From contig DATFLK010000086.1 in assembly GCA_035267815.1 (NCBI GenBank), forward strand, positions 1 through 40,623: a stretch of 40,623 nt of DNA. Reading direction: 5' to 3'. The position numbers were made by a program, and so were the translations under genes. Shown piece by piece: positions 23,921 to 32,241 of the stretch. Under the pieces are notes generated by a model. That model saw nothing but the letters and a program-made list of their open reading frames with translations, was not told where the DNA came from and ran no database searches. Numbering within the stretch: position 1 is the first letter of the stretch; each line of letters begins with the position of its first letter. This DNA comes from DATFLK01 sp035267815 (GTDB lineage: Bacteria > Pseudomonadota > Zetaproteobacteria > Mariprofundales > Mariprofundaceae).

Positions 23921-24724
23921 GTCCGGCTCCCTCTCCTCGTGATCCGCCCATTCCGCATCCTGCGGATACTTGGCGGCATGCTTGCGGCGCCGGCGCGCTT
24001 CGCGCAGCTGCGATGAGCGGTAGCGCTGCCAGGCACTGAGCATCGGTCCGTGCAGGCAGTAGGCCATCGTCAGCACGAAAAGGTTCATGTGCGGGTTGGC
24101 CATGACAAAGACGATGATCCCCAGAAAACCGACCAGTAGAATGAAGGGGCGGCGCTTGCGCAGATCGACATCCTTGCCGGCGAAGAAGCGCACGCGGCTG
24201 ACCATCAGCCAGGCCAGCGTCACCGAGATGACGAACCAGAGCCACGGTAACGGCAGCAGGCCGGCATTCTCGTGGAACAGCACCGCGGTGCTGATGAACA
24301 TGGCGACCGCCGGAGTCGGCAGCCCCTGGAAGTAGCGCTTGTCCTGGGTGCCGACCTGCACATTGAAGCGTGCCAGCCTGAGTGCGGCGCAAGCGGCAAC
24401 CAGGAAGGCGGCCAGCCAGCCCGGCTTGTGCAGTGGCACCAAGGCCCAGAGATAGACCAGTACCGCCGGCGCGATACCGAAGGAGAGCATGTCGCAAAGT
24501 GAATCGTACTCGGCACCGAAGGCAGACTCGGCCTGCAGCAGCCGGGCGACTCGCCCATCGAGGATATCGAACACCGCCGCCACGATAATGGCCCAGGCAG
24601 CCAACTCGTAGCGCCCCTGCACCGCGGCGATCAGGGCATAGAAACCGGCGAAGAGCCCGGCAGTGGTAAAGATGCTCGGCAGCACGTAGATGCCGCGTTC
24701 GCGAACCTGCGCTGCTTTACCCAT
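23903..24724 (-). CDS. pssA: CDP-diacylglycerol--serine O-phosphatidyltransferase
   Basis: 273 aa. An inner-membrane enzyme that makes phosphatidylserine from CDP-diacylglycerol and serine. The CDP-alcohol phosphotransferase signature is complete: D53-x2-D56-G-x2-A60-R61-x8-G70-x3-D74-x3-D78 (DILDGRVARLLQAESAFGAE and YDSLCD). About seven hydrophobic helices follow. RLARFNVQVGTQDKRYFQGL and PTPAV are typical of PssA type II. The last 45 residues are charged and rich in R, K and E. The gene overlaps psd by 8 nt, so the two steps to phosphatidylethanolamine are coupled. Confidence 0.93.
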   Translation of the reverse strand: MGKAAQVRERGIYVLPSIFTTAGLFAGFYALIAAVQGRYELAAWAIIVAAVFDILDGRVARLLQAESAFGAEYDSLCDMLSFGIAPAVLVYLWALVPLHKPGWLAAFLVAACAALRLARFNVQVGTQDKRYFQGLPTPAVAMFISTAVLFHENAGLLPLPWLWFVISVTLAWLMVSRVRFFAGKDVDLRKRRPFILLVGFLGIIVFVMANPHMNLFVLTMAYCLHGPMLSAWQRYRSSQLREARRRRKHAAKYPQDAEWADHEEREPDSAAGE

Positions 24725-25382
24725 TGCTCTCCTCCCGCACGGCCAGCACCGTCTCGCCCGCCTTGACCTTCTGTCCGACGGCCACCTTCAGCACGAAACC
24801 GGCCGGCATCTCGCAATCGACCCGGGAACCGAAGCGGATCATGCCAACGCGCTGCCCGGTCTTCACGGCATCGCCGAGACCGACGTAGGCGACGATACGG
24901 CGTGCCACCAGGCCGGCAATCTGCGTGAAGGCGATGCGTCCGCCCGCATCCAGCTCCATCTCGAAACGGTTACGCTCGTTCTCCTCGCTCGCCTTGTCGA
25001 GGCTGGCGTTGATGAACTTGCCCGGGAAGTAACGCATCTCCGTGATGCGACCGGCCATCGGGGCACGGTTCACATGCACGTTGAAGACGTTCATGAAGAT
25101 ATCGACGCGCGTGCCGGCCTCGCCCTGCTCGGCACGTACCACCTTGCCGTCGGCCGGAGAGACAAAGGCGTCCGGATCCTGCGGCACATCGCGTTCGGGG
25201 TCGTGAAAGAAGTTGACCACGAAGGCAAGCAGCAAGATCAACACCCCGGCAACACAAAGCCAGCCCAGCACCAGGCAGACGAGCGCAACCACCGCAAGCG
25301 GCAGCATGAAGGGCCACCCCTGCGGGGAGAAGGGAAGGGCGCCGCTTCGGGCTAGTCCCCGGATCGGTTTCTCAATTGCCAT
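24717..25382 (-). CDS. psd: Phosphatidylserine decarboxylase proenzyme
   Basis: 221 aa, the size of the short (type II) decarboxylases. It converts phosphatidylserine to phosphatidylethanolamine at the inner membrane. Two hydrophobic segments at residues 26-57 anchor the protein. Conserved segments are FVSPADGKVV, VFNVHVNRAPMAGRI and the autocleavage site RFGSRVD, where cleavage before S186 would create the pyruvoyl group. The gene overlaps pssA by 8 nt downstream. A 55-nt gap separates it from lipB. Confidence 0.93.
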   Translation of the reverse strand: MAIEKPIRGLARSGALPFSPQGWPFMLPLAVVALVCLVLGWLCVAGVLILLLAFVVNFFHDPERDVPQDPDAFVSPADGKVVRAEQGEAGTRVDIFMNVFNVHVNRAPMAGRITEMRYFPGKFINASLDKASEENERNRFEMELDAGGRIAFTQIAGLVARRIVAYVGLGDAVKTGQRVGMIRFGSRVDCEMPAGFVLKVAVGQKVKAGETVLAVREESNG

Positions 25383-25437
25383 GGGCCAAGCCTACATCTT
25401 CGCCATGCATCTGCATATTAGACCTATTGACAGGATA

Positions 25438-26079
25438 TCAATCATCACTTCCTTCGTGTCCCGCTCCGGAATCGAACAGGGAGCGCGCATGCCGCAACAG
25501 CACCGCCTCGACGTCGGGGCGCGACACATCGACCCCCAGCGCCCGCATCGACGTGACCGGAGCATCTCGCATGCCACAGGCGACGATGCCACCGAAATGA
25601 TCGAGATTCGGCTCGATGTTCAGTGCAATGCCGTGGTAACTGATCCACTTGCGGCAGCGCACGCCAACGGCGGCGATCTTCTTCTCCTCCACCCAGACGC
25701 CAATGCCCTGCTCGCTGCGCCCGGCCACGATGTCGAAATCGGCCAGCGTGCGGATCACCATCTCCTCCAGACGCCGGACATGGCGGTGCAGATCGCGTTC
25801 GCGGTTCAGGTCCGCGAGCATGTAGCAGACCAGCTGGCCGGGGCCATGGTAGGTGGTCTCGCCGCCACGCCCCGTCTCGAAGAGGTCGATATGTACGCCG
25901 CCGATATCGCGGAGCAATACATCCTGTTCACTGCCGGAGGTGCCGATGGTGAAGAGCGGCGGATGCTCGGTGAGAATGACGCAGGGTGCGGAGGCACCTT
26001 CAAGGATACGCGTCACCTCCGCCTCCTGCTCGGCCACGGCGTCGGGGTAGGGCTGTCTTTCGTGCCGGATCACCCGCAT
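25438..26079 (-). CDS. lipB: Octanoyltransferase, lipoate biosynthesis
   Basis: 213 aa from ATG 26079 with GGTGA upstream; a TTG at 26085 is in frame but less likely. It transfers octanoyl from acyl carrier protein to lipoyl domains, the first step of lipoate synthesis. GRGGETTYHGPGQLVCYM (about 70-87) is the substrate-binding loop. The catalytic pair is K134 (KKIAAVGVRCRKWISYHG) and C168 (GIVACGMRDAPVTSM). Length and motif order match the family. No lipA gene is in the window. Confidence 0.94.
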   Translation of the reverse strand: MRVIRHERQPYPDAVAEQEAEVTRILEGASAPCVILTEHPPLFTIGTSGSEQDVLLRDIGGVHIDLFETGRGGETTYHGPGQLVCYMLADLNRERDLHRHVRRLEEMVIRTLADFDIVAGRSEQGIGVWVEEKKIAAVGVRCRKWISYHGIALNIEPNLDHFGGIVACGMRDAPVTSMRALGVDVSRPDVEAVLLRHARSLFDSGAGHEGSDD

Positions 26080-26119
26080 CGTCAAGTCACCGAACCCACG
26101 GAAGTATCTGTTTTCATTC

Positions 26120-26917
26120 CTAGAAATGATACTCGATGCCGGAGGCGTAGATCAGGTTGGTCCGCTTGATCCCCTGCGGCGGCCGGTTGTTGTGCTGCAC
26201 CTGCAACGTTGTCCGGAAATCGAGCGACTTGATCAGGTTCACGTTCATCGCCGCATCCTCCAGCATACGAAAATCGGCGGGATAGGAAAAGCGGGGCTGG
26301 TAGTAGGTAGTGCTGAGAAAGCGGACATGATCATTCAGCCGGTACTTGAGCACCAGATAGAAGTTGCCGCGGATGGTATTGGTGGAGCGCGCATCGTTGG
26401 TGCCGGCCTGTGCCTTATAGCGCTCCACCGCATACATCGCGCCGGCCCCGGTATAGACCGCCACCCGCTGCGATTTGCCTCCGATACGCCAACGCAAGCC
26501 GCCGCCGGCCAGACCGCGAAAGAGCAGCCGGGTGAAATCGTTCTTCTGGGCCTGCAGAAACACCTCCACCCCCCATTGCCGTGAGAGGTGCAGACGATGG
26601 CGAAGGTGCGCAAAACCCTGATTAACGTTGCTTCTGCCCTGACTCTTGCCGTAGGCGTAATTGACCATGCCGATGTCGGTATAGGCGCCGTGCTGCCACT
26701 GCACCCGGGCACCCCCCGAGGCCTGCACGGTGTTGCTATTGCCCGAGGTGCCGTTGACCGAGGCATCCACCTGACCGCTAACGCCCGGTTCAGGCTCGTT
26801 GATCATCATATCCTCAACATTGACGATCGCCATGGCCGGACGGCTTCCGCCCAGAAGTCCGAGAAAGAGGAAGCACAACAAGAACGGGATGTATACACTG
26901 GAGGAAGGGGTCATCAT
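26120..26917 (-). CDS. DUF481-family outer-membrane protein (YdiY-like)
   Basis: 265 aa with a cleavable signal peptide (hydrophobic core FLLCFLFLGLLGG, cleavage likely after PAMA). The mature part is rich in alternating aromatic and polar strands and ends in the C-terminal phenylalanine (GIEYHF) needed for BAM-dependent assembly. GNSNTVQASGGARVQWQHG, then YAYGKSQGRSNVNQGFAHLR and FLQAQKNDFTRLLFRGLAGG follow the DUF481 pattern. It is probably a small beta-barrel of unknown role. The lipB start lies 40 nt downstream on the same strand. The start is ATG 26917, with another ATG directly after it. Confidence 0.78.
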   Translation of the reverse strand: MMTPSSSVYIPFLLCFLFLGLLGGSRPAMAIVNVEDMMINEPEPGVSGQVDASVNGTSGNSNTVQASGGARVQWQHGAYTDIGMVNYAYGKSQGRSNVNQGFAHLRHRLHLSRQWGVEVFLQAQKNDFTRLLFRGLAGGGLRWRIGGKSQRVAVYTGAGAMYAVERYKAQAGTNDARSTNTIRGNFYLVLKYRLNDHVRFLSTTYYQPRFSYPADFRMLEDAAMNVNLIKSLDFRTTLQVQHNNRPPQGIKRTNLIYASGIEYHF

Positions 26918-26967
26918 GCGGCAACGCTAGAGAGGCGGCATGAAGGCGGCAAGCGACGAAGCCCGCA

Positions 26968-26995
26968 TTGATTCCCCGGGCGTTCAACCTACAAT
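26968..26995 (+). promoter_or_regulatory. Candidate sigma-70 promoter of the xseB-ispA-dxs run
   Basis: TTGATT at 26968-26973 and TACAAT at 26990-26995, with a 16-bp spacer, stand 47 nt before the xseB start. This is the only good promoter-like pair in the divergent gap 26918-27042. Confidence 0.5.
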
Positions 26996-27042
26996 GGCCG
27001 GCCACGGGAAGGATCGACCCGTATCCCTCGCAGGAGGCAGGC

Positions 27043-27276
27043 TTGAGCGACAAAAAACCGACGGCAACCGACAGCAACATCGACAAACTGAGCTTCGAGG
27101 AAGCCCTTGCGCGCCTCACCGAGCTGGTCGAGAAGCTCGAATCCGGCCAGCTTCCGCTGGAGGAGAGCGTAGCGGCCTTCGAGGAGGGGGTGAAGCTCTC
27201 CCGCCGTTGCGAATCGCTGCTCGACGGCGCCGAACAGCGCCTGCAGGTGCTCGGCGAAGAACAAGACCCGCAATAG
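27043..27276 (+). CDS. xseB: Exodeoxyribonuclease VII small subunit
   Basis: 77 aa. The start is TTG 27043 with AGGAGG at 27032-27037; there is no nearer ATG and the upstream frame lies in the promoter region. LSFEEALARLTELVEKLESG and LPLEESVAAFEEGVKLSRRC are the signature helices of XseB, followed by LLDGAEQRLQVL. It pairs with XseA, absent from this window, to degrade single-stranded DNA. It precedes ispA by 2 nt, the common proteobacterial order xseB-ispA-dxs. Confidence 0.93.
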   Translation: MSDKKPTATDSNIDKLSFEEALARLTELVEKLESGQLPLEESVAAFEEGVKLSRRCESLLDGAEQRLQVLGEEQDPQ

Positions 27277-27278
27277 CG

Positions 27279-28157
27279 ATGCCCGCCACCCGACTCAAAC
27301 AGCACGCGGCGCGCATCAACGGCGCGCTCGAACGGATGTTGAACGACCGCGAAACCGTCATCCCGGCCCCGCTCTGGGAAGCGATGCGCTATAGTCTGAT
27401 GGCCGGCGGCAAACGCGTCCGTCCGGCGATGATGCTGGAGTGCCACGCCGCCTGCGGCGGCACCTCGGAGATCACCCCCGCCGCGCTCAGTATTGAGTGC
27501 ATGCACACCTACTCGCTGATTCACGACGACCTCCCCTGCATGGACGATGACGATCTGCGTCGCGGCCAACCGACCTGTCACAGGCGTTTCGACGAGGCCA
27601 CCGCCATTCTGGCCGGCGACGCGCTGCAGACCCTGGCCTTCGAGCTTCTTGGCGAGATGGCCGTCACCCCCGAACTGGCCGTGGATCTGACCCGACGCCT
27701 GGCCGTCGCCGCCGGCGCCCAGGGGATGGTAGGCGGCCAGGTGCTCGATATGCAGGCCGAATCCGGTACGGTCGACAGCGTACTGGAGGTGGAGCGCATC
27801 CACCTGCACAAGACCGGCACGCTGCTGCGCTACTGCTGCGAGGCGGGCGCCCTGCTGGCCGGTGCCGATGCCACGCAGGTCGATGCCTGCTCGCGCTACG
27901 GCAAGGCGGTCGGCCTGCTCTTCCAGGTCGCCGACGACATCCTCGACGCCACGGCCACGACCGAGGCGCTGGGCAAACAGGCGGGCCAGGATGCAGCCCA
28001 GCAGAAGGCCACCTACGTCTCGGTACTTGGTCCGGAGGCAGCCGGCGAGCTGGCCGACGAGATGCTGGAGATGGCCGTCGCCGCCCTCGAACCACTGGGC
28101 AAACAGGGCGATCCGCTGCGCCAGATGGCTCGCTATATCCGCGAGCGCGACCAGTGA
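27279..28157 (+). CDS. ispA: Farnesyl diphosphate synthase (geranyltranstransferase)
   Basis: 292 aa from ATG 27279. It condenses IPP with DMAPP and GPP to give FPP, the precursor of quinone tails and undecaprenyl phosphate. The first aspartate-rich motif is IHDDLPCMDDDDLRRG (D83-D89); the second is FQVADDILD (D219-D223). A tyrosine four residues before the first motif limits chain length to C15. GGKRVRP binds the diphosphate. It starts 2 nt after xseB and its stop overlaps the dxs GTG start by 4 nt, so the three are coupled. Confidence 0.95.
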   Translation: MPATRLKQHAARINGALERMLNDRETVIPAPLWEAMRYSLMAGGKRVRPAMMLECHAACGGTSEITPAALSIECMHTYSLIHDDLPCMDDDDLRRGQPTCHRRFDEATAILAGDALQTLAFELLGEMAVTPELAVDLTRRLAVAAGAQGMVGGQVLDMQAESGTVDSVLEVERIHLHKTGTLLRYCCEAGALLAGADATQVDACSRYGKAVGLLFQVADDILDATATTEALGKQAGQDAAQQKATYVSVLGPEAAGELADEMLEMAVAALEPLGKQGDPLRQMARYIRERDQ

Positions 28158-30028
28158 AACTCGAAAAATACCCCCTTCTCTCAACCATTCGCGGCCCCGA
28201 GGACGTCAAGCGGCTGGACGAGGAACAGCTGTCGCAACTGGCTGCCGAAATGCGGCAGTACATGATCCGGATCCTCGCCCCGATCGGCGGCCATGTCGGC
28301 GCCGGTCTCGGCGTCATCGAACTGAGCATCGCGTTGCACCGCCTCTTCGACTCCCCGCGCGACCGCCTGGTCTGGGATGTCGGCCACCAGGCCTATCCGC
28401 ACAAGATGCTGACCGGCCGACTGACCCGCATGCCGACCATGCGTCAGCATGGCGGCCTCTCCGGTTTCACCAAGCGCGAGGAGTCCGAGCACGATCCCTT
28501 CGGGGCCGGCCACGCCTGCACCTCGATCTCGGCCGCCTACGGCATGGCCTTCGGCCGCGACCTCAAAAAGGAGGACAACCATGTCATTGCCGTCATCGGC
28601 GACGGCGCCCTGACCGGCGGCATGGCCTTCGAGGGGCTCAACAACGCCGGTGCCGGAGGCCACCGGCTGCTGGTCATCCTCAACGACAACGAGATGTCGA
28701 TCGCGCCCAACGTCGGGTCGATGTCCGCCTATCTGGCCCGACTGATCACCGGCAAGACCTATACCAGCATGCGCGACGCCACACGCAAGGTGCTGGAGAA
28801 GATGCCGCTGGCGCACGAAGCAGCCAAACGGCTGGAGGAACACGTCAAGGGGATGATCACGCCGGGCACGCTGTTCGAAGAGATGGGCTTCCGCTATATC
28901 GGTCCGATCGACGGCCACCAGTTCGATCACCTGCTGCCGACACTGGAGAACTGCAAATCGCTGGACGGGCCGGTGATCCTGCATACGGTCACCAAGAAGG
29001 GGTTCGGCTTCGCCCCGGCCGAGGAGGATCCGGTCACCTGGCACGGGCTGGGACCTTACGACGCGGAGACCGGGGAACCGGTCAAGCTCGAGGGCCAGCC
29101 GCCGACCTATACCCAGGTATTTGCCGACACGCTGGCCGACATGGCCGATACCGATCCCCGCATCGTCGCCGTCACCGCGGCCATGCCGGAGGGGACGGGC
29201 CTCTCGCGTTTCGCCAAACGCCATCCGGAACGCTGTATCGATGTCGGCATCGCCGAGCAGCATGCTGTGACCTTCGCCGCCGGCCTCGCCGTCGAGGGGT
29301 TCCGGCCGGTGGTGGCGATCTACTCCACCTTCATGCAACGCGCCTTCGACCAGATTGTGCACGATGTCTGTATCCAGGGCCTGCCGGTCATCTTCTGCAT
29401 GGACCGGGCCGGCATCGTCGGCGCCGACGGCGCCACCCATGCCGGCAGCTTCGACATCGCCTTTTTGCGCTGTCTGCCCCATATCACGCTGATGGCGCCG
29501 AAGGACGAGGCCGAGCTGCGCGATATGCTGGCCACTGCCATCGAACTGGACACCCCATGCGCCATCCGTTATCCGCGCGGCACCGGCTACGGCATCGCGC
29601 CGGAGACGCCGAAACCGCTCCAGCCGGGCAGGGCGGAGGTACTGGAATCGGGGGCGGACGGGCTCGTCGTCGCCGTCGGCAGCCGCGTGCGCGATGCGTT
29701 GGCCGCCGTCGAGACGCTGCGCCGCGAGGAGGGCAAACACTTCACGCTGGTCAACCTCCGTTTCATCAAGCCGCTGGACGAGGAGACGCTGCGTGCGCAC
29801 CTGGAGCCCGGCAAGCCGCTGATGGTCGTCGAGGAGGGGAGCGTACAGGGCGGCGTCGGCGAAGCAATCGCGGCATGCGCCGCTGCAAACGGCTGGCACG
29901 GTCCCTTCGCCCACATGGGCATTCCGGACACCTACCCGCCGCACGGCACGCAGGGCCAGGTACTGCGCGACCTCTCCCTCGATGCCGAGGCCATCACCGA
30001 ACGCCTGCGTATGTTAGGGAGAGCCTGA
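28154..30028 (+). CDS. dxs: 1-deoxy-D-xylulose-5-phosphate synthase
   Basis: 624 aa from GTG 28154, overlapping the ispA stop. The thiamine-diphosphate enzyme condenses pyruvate and glyceraldehyde 3-phosphate in the first step of the MEP isoprenoid pathway. The TPP-binding motif is GDGALTGGMAFEGLNNAG (about 154-171). Other landmarks are LVWDVGHQAYPHKMLTGR, then IDVGIAEQHAVTFAAGLAVE, MDRAGIVGADGATHAG and the C-terminal transketolase domain. Length matches E. coli Dxs. It is the third gene of the xseB-ispA-dxs run. Confidence 0.97.
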   Translation: MKLEKYPLLSTIRGPEDVKRLDEEQLSQLAAEMRQYMIRILAPIGGHVGAGLGVIELSIALHRLFDSPRDRLVWDVGHQAYPHKMLTGRLTRMPTMRQHGGLSGFTKREESEHDPFGAGHACTSISAAYGMAFGRDLKKEDNHVIAVIGDGALTGGMAFEGLNNAGAGGHRLLVILNDNEMSIAPNVGSMSAYLARLITGKTYTSMRDATRKVLEKMPLAHEAAKRLEEHVKGMITPGTLFEEMGFRYIGPIDGHQFDHLLPTLENCKSLDGPVILHTVTKKGFGFAPAEEDPVTWHGLGPYDAETGEPVKLEGQPPTYTQVFADTLADMADTDPRIVAVTAAMPEGTGLSRFAKRHPERCIDVGIAEQHAVTFAAGLAVEGFRPVVAIYSTFMQRAFDQIVHDVCIQGLPVIFCMDRAGIVGADGATHAGSFDIAFLRCLPHITLMAPKDEAELRDMLATAIELDTPCAIRYPRGTGYGIAPETPKPLQPGRAEVLESGADGLVVAVGSRVRDALAAVETLRREEGKHFTLVNLRFIKPLDEETLRAHLEPGKPLMVVEEGSVQGGVGEAIAACAAANGWHGPFAHMGIPDTYPPHGTQGQVLRDLSLDAEAITERLRMLGRA

Positions 30029-30080
30029 TTTACTGGCATCCTGCCAAGGATCGGCGCGCCCATCGCCTAATCCGAACCGA

Positions 30081-30836
30081 ATGAGCGGTTCCGGCAAACC
30101 CAAAAAAGTCCGTCTCGACCACCTGCTGACCGAGCGCGGCCTGGCCGAGAGCGGCAGCAGGGCGCAACGGCTGATCATGGCCGGGCTCGTCTACGTCGAC
30201 GGTCAGAAATGCGACAAGGCCGGCACCCGCATCCTCAACAGTGCGGATATCGAGGTGCGCGAAACGCTTCCGTACGTCTCGCGCGGCGGCCTGAAGCTCA
30301 AGGGCGCCTTCGATTATTTCCATTTCGACGCCACGGATGCCATCTGCCTCGATGTCGGCGCCTCCACCGGCGGCTTCACCGACTGCCTGCTGCAGAACGG
30401 TGCAGCGAAGGTCTATGCCGTCGATGTCGGCCGCGGCCAGCTCCACTACAAACTTCAGAACGACCCGCGCATTATCAACCTGGAGAAGACGCACGTGAAG
30501 CTGTTGACCCCCGAGCTGATCCCGGAGCCAGTCGATGTGCTGGTGATGGACACCTCCTTCATCTCGCTGGAGAAGGTGCTGCCCCCCTCATGGTCCTTCC
30601 TGAGGTCGAGCGGCTGGTGCGTGGCGCTGATCAAGCCGCAGTTCGAGGTCGGCCCGAAACTTCTCGTCAAAGGGGTGGTGAAGGACGAGGCGGCGCGCCA
30701 GGAAGCCATCGACAAGATTCTCGCCATGGCCGCAAAGCTGCCGGGTGCCGAGATCGTCGGCGTCACCGAATCCCCGATCCACGGCCCCAAGGGCAACGTC
30801 GAGTACCTGCTCGGCCTGCGGCGCAAGAGCGAATGA
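30081..30836 (+). CDS. tlyA: TlyA-family rRNA 2'-O-methyltransferase
   Basis: 251 aa from ATG 30081. An N-terminal S4 RNA-binding domain (about 10-70, RLDHLLTERGLAESGSRAQR, then AGLVYVDGQ) is followed by an FtsJ-like SAM domain: CLDVGASTGGFTDCLL, AVDVGRGQLHYKLQ and DVLVMDTSFISLEKVLP. TlyA methylates 23S C1920 and, in some species, 16S C1409, which affects capreomycin susceptibility. The family is uncommon in classical Gammaproteobacteria. It follows dxs by 52 nt, and its stop overlaps the srkA start in an ATGA. Confidence 0.93.
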   Translation: MSGSGKPKKVRLDHLLTERGLAESGSRAQRLIMAGLVYVDGQKCDKAGTRILNSADIEVRETLPYVSRGGLKLKGAFDYFHFDATDAICLDVGASTGGFTDCLLQNGAAKVYAVDVGRGQLHYKLQNDPRIINLEKTHVKLLTPELIPEPVDVLVMDTSFISLEKVLPPSWSFLRSSGWCVALIKPQFEVGPKLLVKGVVKDEAARQEAIDKILAMAAKLPGAEIVGVTESPIHGPKGNVEYLLGLRRKSE

Positions 30837-31843
30837 GCGCGCCCGACCATACGCACGCCTTCTACGCTCTCGGACCGGAGCAGGTGCTGCAGGCGGTGGA
30901 GAGCCTCGACTACCACTGCAACGGCTACCAGCTGGCGCTGAACAGCTACGAAAACCGCGTCTATCAGGTGGGACTGGAGGAGAGCAGCGAGCGTTACGTG
31001 GTCGCTAAGTTCTACCGCCCCGAACGCTGGACGGACGCGGCGATCCTCGAGGAGCACGACTTCACCCTGAGGCTCGCGGGGCTCGACATCCCAGTGGTGC
31101 CGCCGCTGGTCATCGGGGGTACCACGCTGCACCACTTCGACTCCTACCGCTTCGCCCTCTACCCCTTCCGCGCAGGGCGGGCGCCGAATCTGGAGAGTCC
31201 GCAGCAGCTCGAACAACTCGGTCGCTTCATCGGTCGTATCCACGCCCTCGGTACCGAAGCCGATTTCATCCATCGTCCGACGCTCAGCGTCGAGCAGTTC
31301 GGCGACGACTCCTACGAATACCTGCTGGAGCACGACTTCATCCCGCCGCAACTGGAGCGACCCTATACGGAGCTGGCCGAGACGCTTCTCGATGCAGTCG
31401 ATACGGCCTTCGAGGAGACCGACCCGAGGCTCATCCGCCTGCAGGGCGATGCCCACCCCGGCAACATCCTCTGGCAGGCCGGCCCGCAGGGGGATCTCGG
31501 CTCGCCCTATATCCTCGATTTCGACGATGCCCGCATGGGCCCGGCCGTGCAGGATCTCTGGATGTTCCTCTCCGGCGACACCGGCGAGATACGCTCGCAG
31601 CTCGAGCACCTGCTGGGCGGCTATAGCGGCTTCTTCGAGTTCGACCGGCGCGAGCTGCGGCTGGTGGAGGCGCTCCGCACGCTCCGCATGATGCACTACG
31701 CCGCCTGGCTGGCGCGGCGCTGGCAGGACCCCATATTTCACACCGCCTTCCCGTGGTTTAATACCGAGTCCTACTGGGAGGAGCATGTGCAGTCGCTACG
31801 GGAGCAGCTTCCCCTGGTGAACGCGACGCCCGAATGGGCCTGA
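30833..31843 (+). CDS. srkA: Stress response kinase A (YihE/RdoA family)
   Basis: 336 aa from ATG 30833, overlapping tlyA by 4 nt. It has the aminoglycoside-phosphotransferase/choline-kinase fold: VVAKFYRPERW with the ATP lysine, EEHDFTLRLAGLDIPVVPPL, then the catalytic loop LQGDAHPGNILW and metal-binding ILDFDDARMGPAVQDLWM. TAFPWFNTESYWEEHVQSLR is a family-specific C-terminus. In E. coli it is a Ser/Thr protein kinase of the Cpx stress response that counteracts cell death. The slyX start lies 16 nt downstream. Confidence 0.93.
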   Translation: MSAPDHTHAFYALGPEQVLQAVESLDYHCNGYQLALNSYENRVYQVGLEESSERYVVAKFYRPERWTDAAILEEHDFTLRLAGLDIPVVPPLVIGGTTLHHFDSYRFALYPFRAGRAPNLESPQQLEQLGRFIGRIHALGTEADFIHRPTLSVEQFGDDSYEYLLEHDFIPPQLERPYTELAETLLDAVDTAFEETDPRLIRLQGDAHPGNILWQAGPQGDLGSPYILDFDDARMGPAVQDLWMFLSGDTGEIRSQLEHLLGGYSGFFEFDRRELRLVEALRTLRMMHYAAWLARRWQDPIFHTAFPWFNTESYWEEHVQSLREQLPLVNATPEWA

Positions 31844-31859
31844 ATAAAGGAGCGTGTAC

Positions 31860-32063
31860 ATGGATGAGCAATTGATCGACCTGGAGGTAAAGCTCTCCTT
31901 TCAGGACCGCATGATTCAGGATCTGAACGAAGTGGTGATCCGCCAGCAACACGAGATCGAGAAGCTGCAGGTGGAGATCAGGAGTATCCGCTCGCAACTC
32001 ACCACTACCGATTCTCCACAGATCCGAAAGCAGTCGGAAGAGGAACCCCCTCCGCATTATTAA
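31860..32063 (+). CDS. slyX: SlyX family protein
   Basis: 67 aa from ATG 31860, preceded by AAGGAG with a 7-nt spacer; a GTG at 31854 is too close to that site. The protein is a short coiled coil (LEVKLSFQDRMIQDLNEVVI and RQQHEIEKLQVEIRSIRSQL) followed by a proline-rich tail, as in E. coli SlyX. Its function is unknown. It ends the xseB-to-slyX run. The following 178 nt hold repeat-like sequence and no gene. Confidence 0.9.
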   Translation: MDEQLIDLEVKLSFQDRMIQDLNEVVIRQQHEIEKLQVEIRSIRSQLTTTDSPQIRKQSEEEPPPHY

Positions 32064-32074
32064 AGGTGCTCGCA

Positions 32075-32097
32075 CATCCCCCCGTTAGCAGGCTGCC
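32075..32097 (+). repeat. Dispersed short repeat, copy A
   Basis: CATCCCCCCGTTAGCAGGCTGCC lies 11 nt after the slyX stop and is nearly identical to 34605-34626, which also follows a stop codon. The core AGCAGGCTGCC resembles the widespread intergenic 'CAGCAGCCTGCTA' element of Proteobacteria (on the other strand), so this is probably a repeat family rather than a gene-specific signal. Confidence 0.55.
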
Positions 32098-32198
32098 GTT
32101 CCTGTATATCCAAAAAGAGCAGCGAAGTCGGAGCCTGTTCTAGATGTGTATGAGCGGGAACCCGTCAGGGCAGGCTGGTCCCCGGACACGATTCTTTG

Positions 32199-32226
32199 GT
32201 TCTTTCTTTTGCGCAAAAGAAACAAC
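32199..32226. repeat. 28-bp palindrome downstream of trmFO
   Basis: TTTCTTTTGC-GCAAAAGAAA (32203-32222) is a perfect 20-bp palindrome. After one mismatch it extends by 3 bp on each side (32199-32226). It lies 15 nt beyond the trmFO stop on the minus strand. It could act as a hairpin in the trmFO 3' end, or be a copy of an AT-rich repeat known from many proteobacterial genomes. Confidence 0.55.
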
Positions 32227-32241
32227 GAGGGAACACAATAG

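Noticed and set aside
28181..29944. Long antisense frame opposite dxs
   Set aside because: Mirror of a GC-rich gene with no ribosome binding site or recognisable domain.
27862..30084. Long open frame (740 codons) in another frame over ispA and dxs
   Set aside because: Composition is Arg/Pro/His-rich with no family motifs. It is a GC-rich shadow of the clearly identified ispA and dxs.
32075..32226. CRISPR array or integron attC from repeats after slyX
   Set aside because: Repeats are not regularly spaced, no cas or integrase gene is present, and only one copy of each element occurs here.
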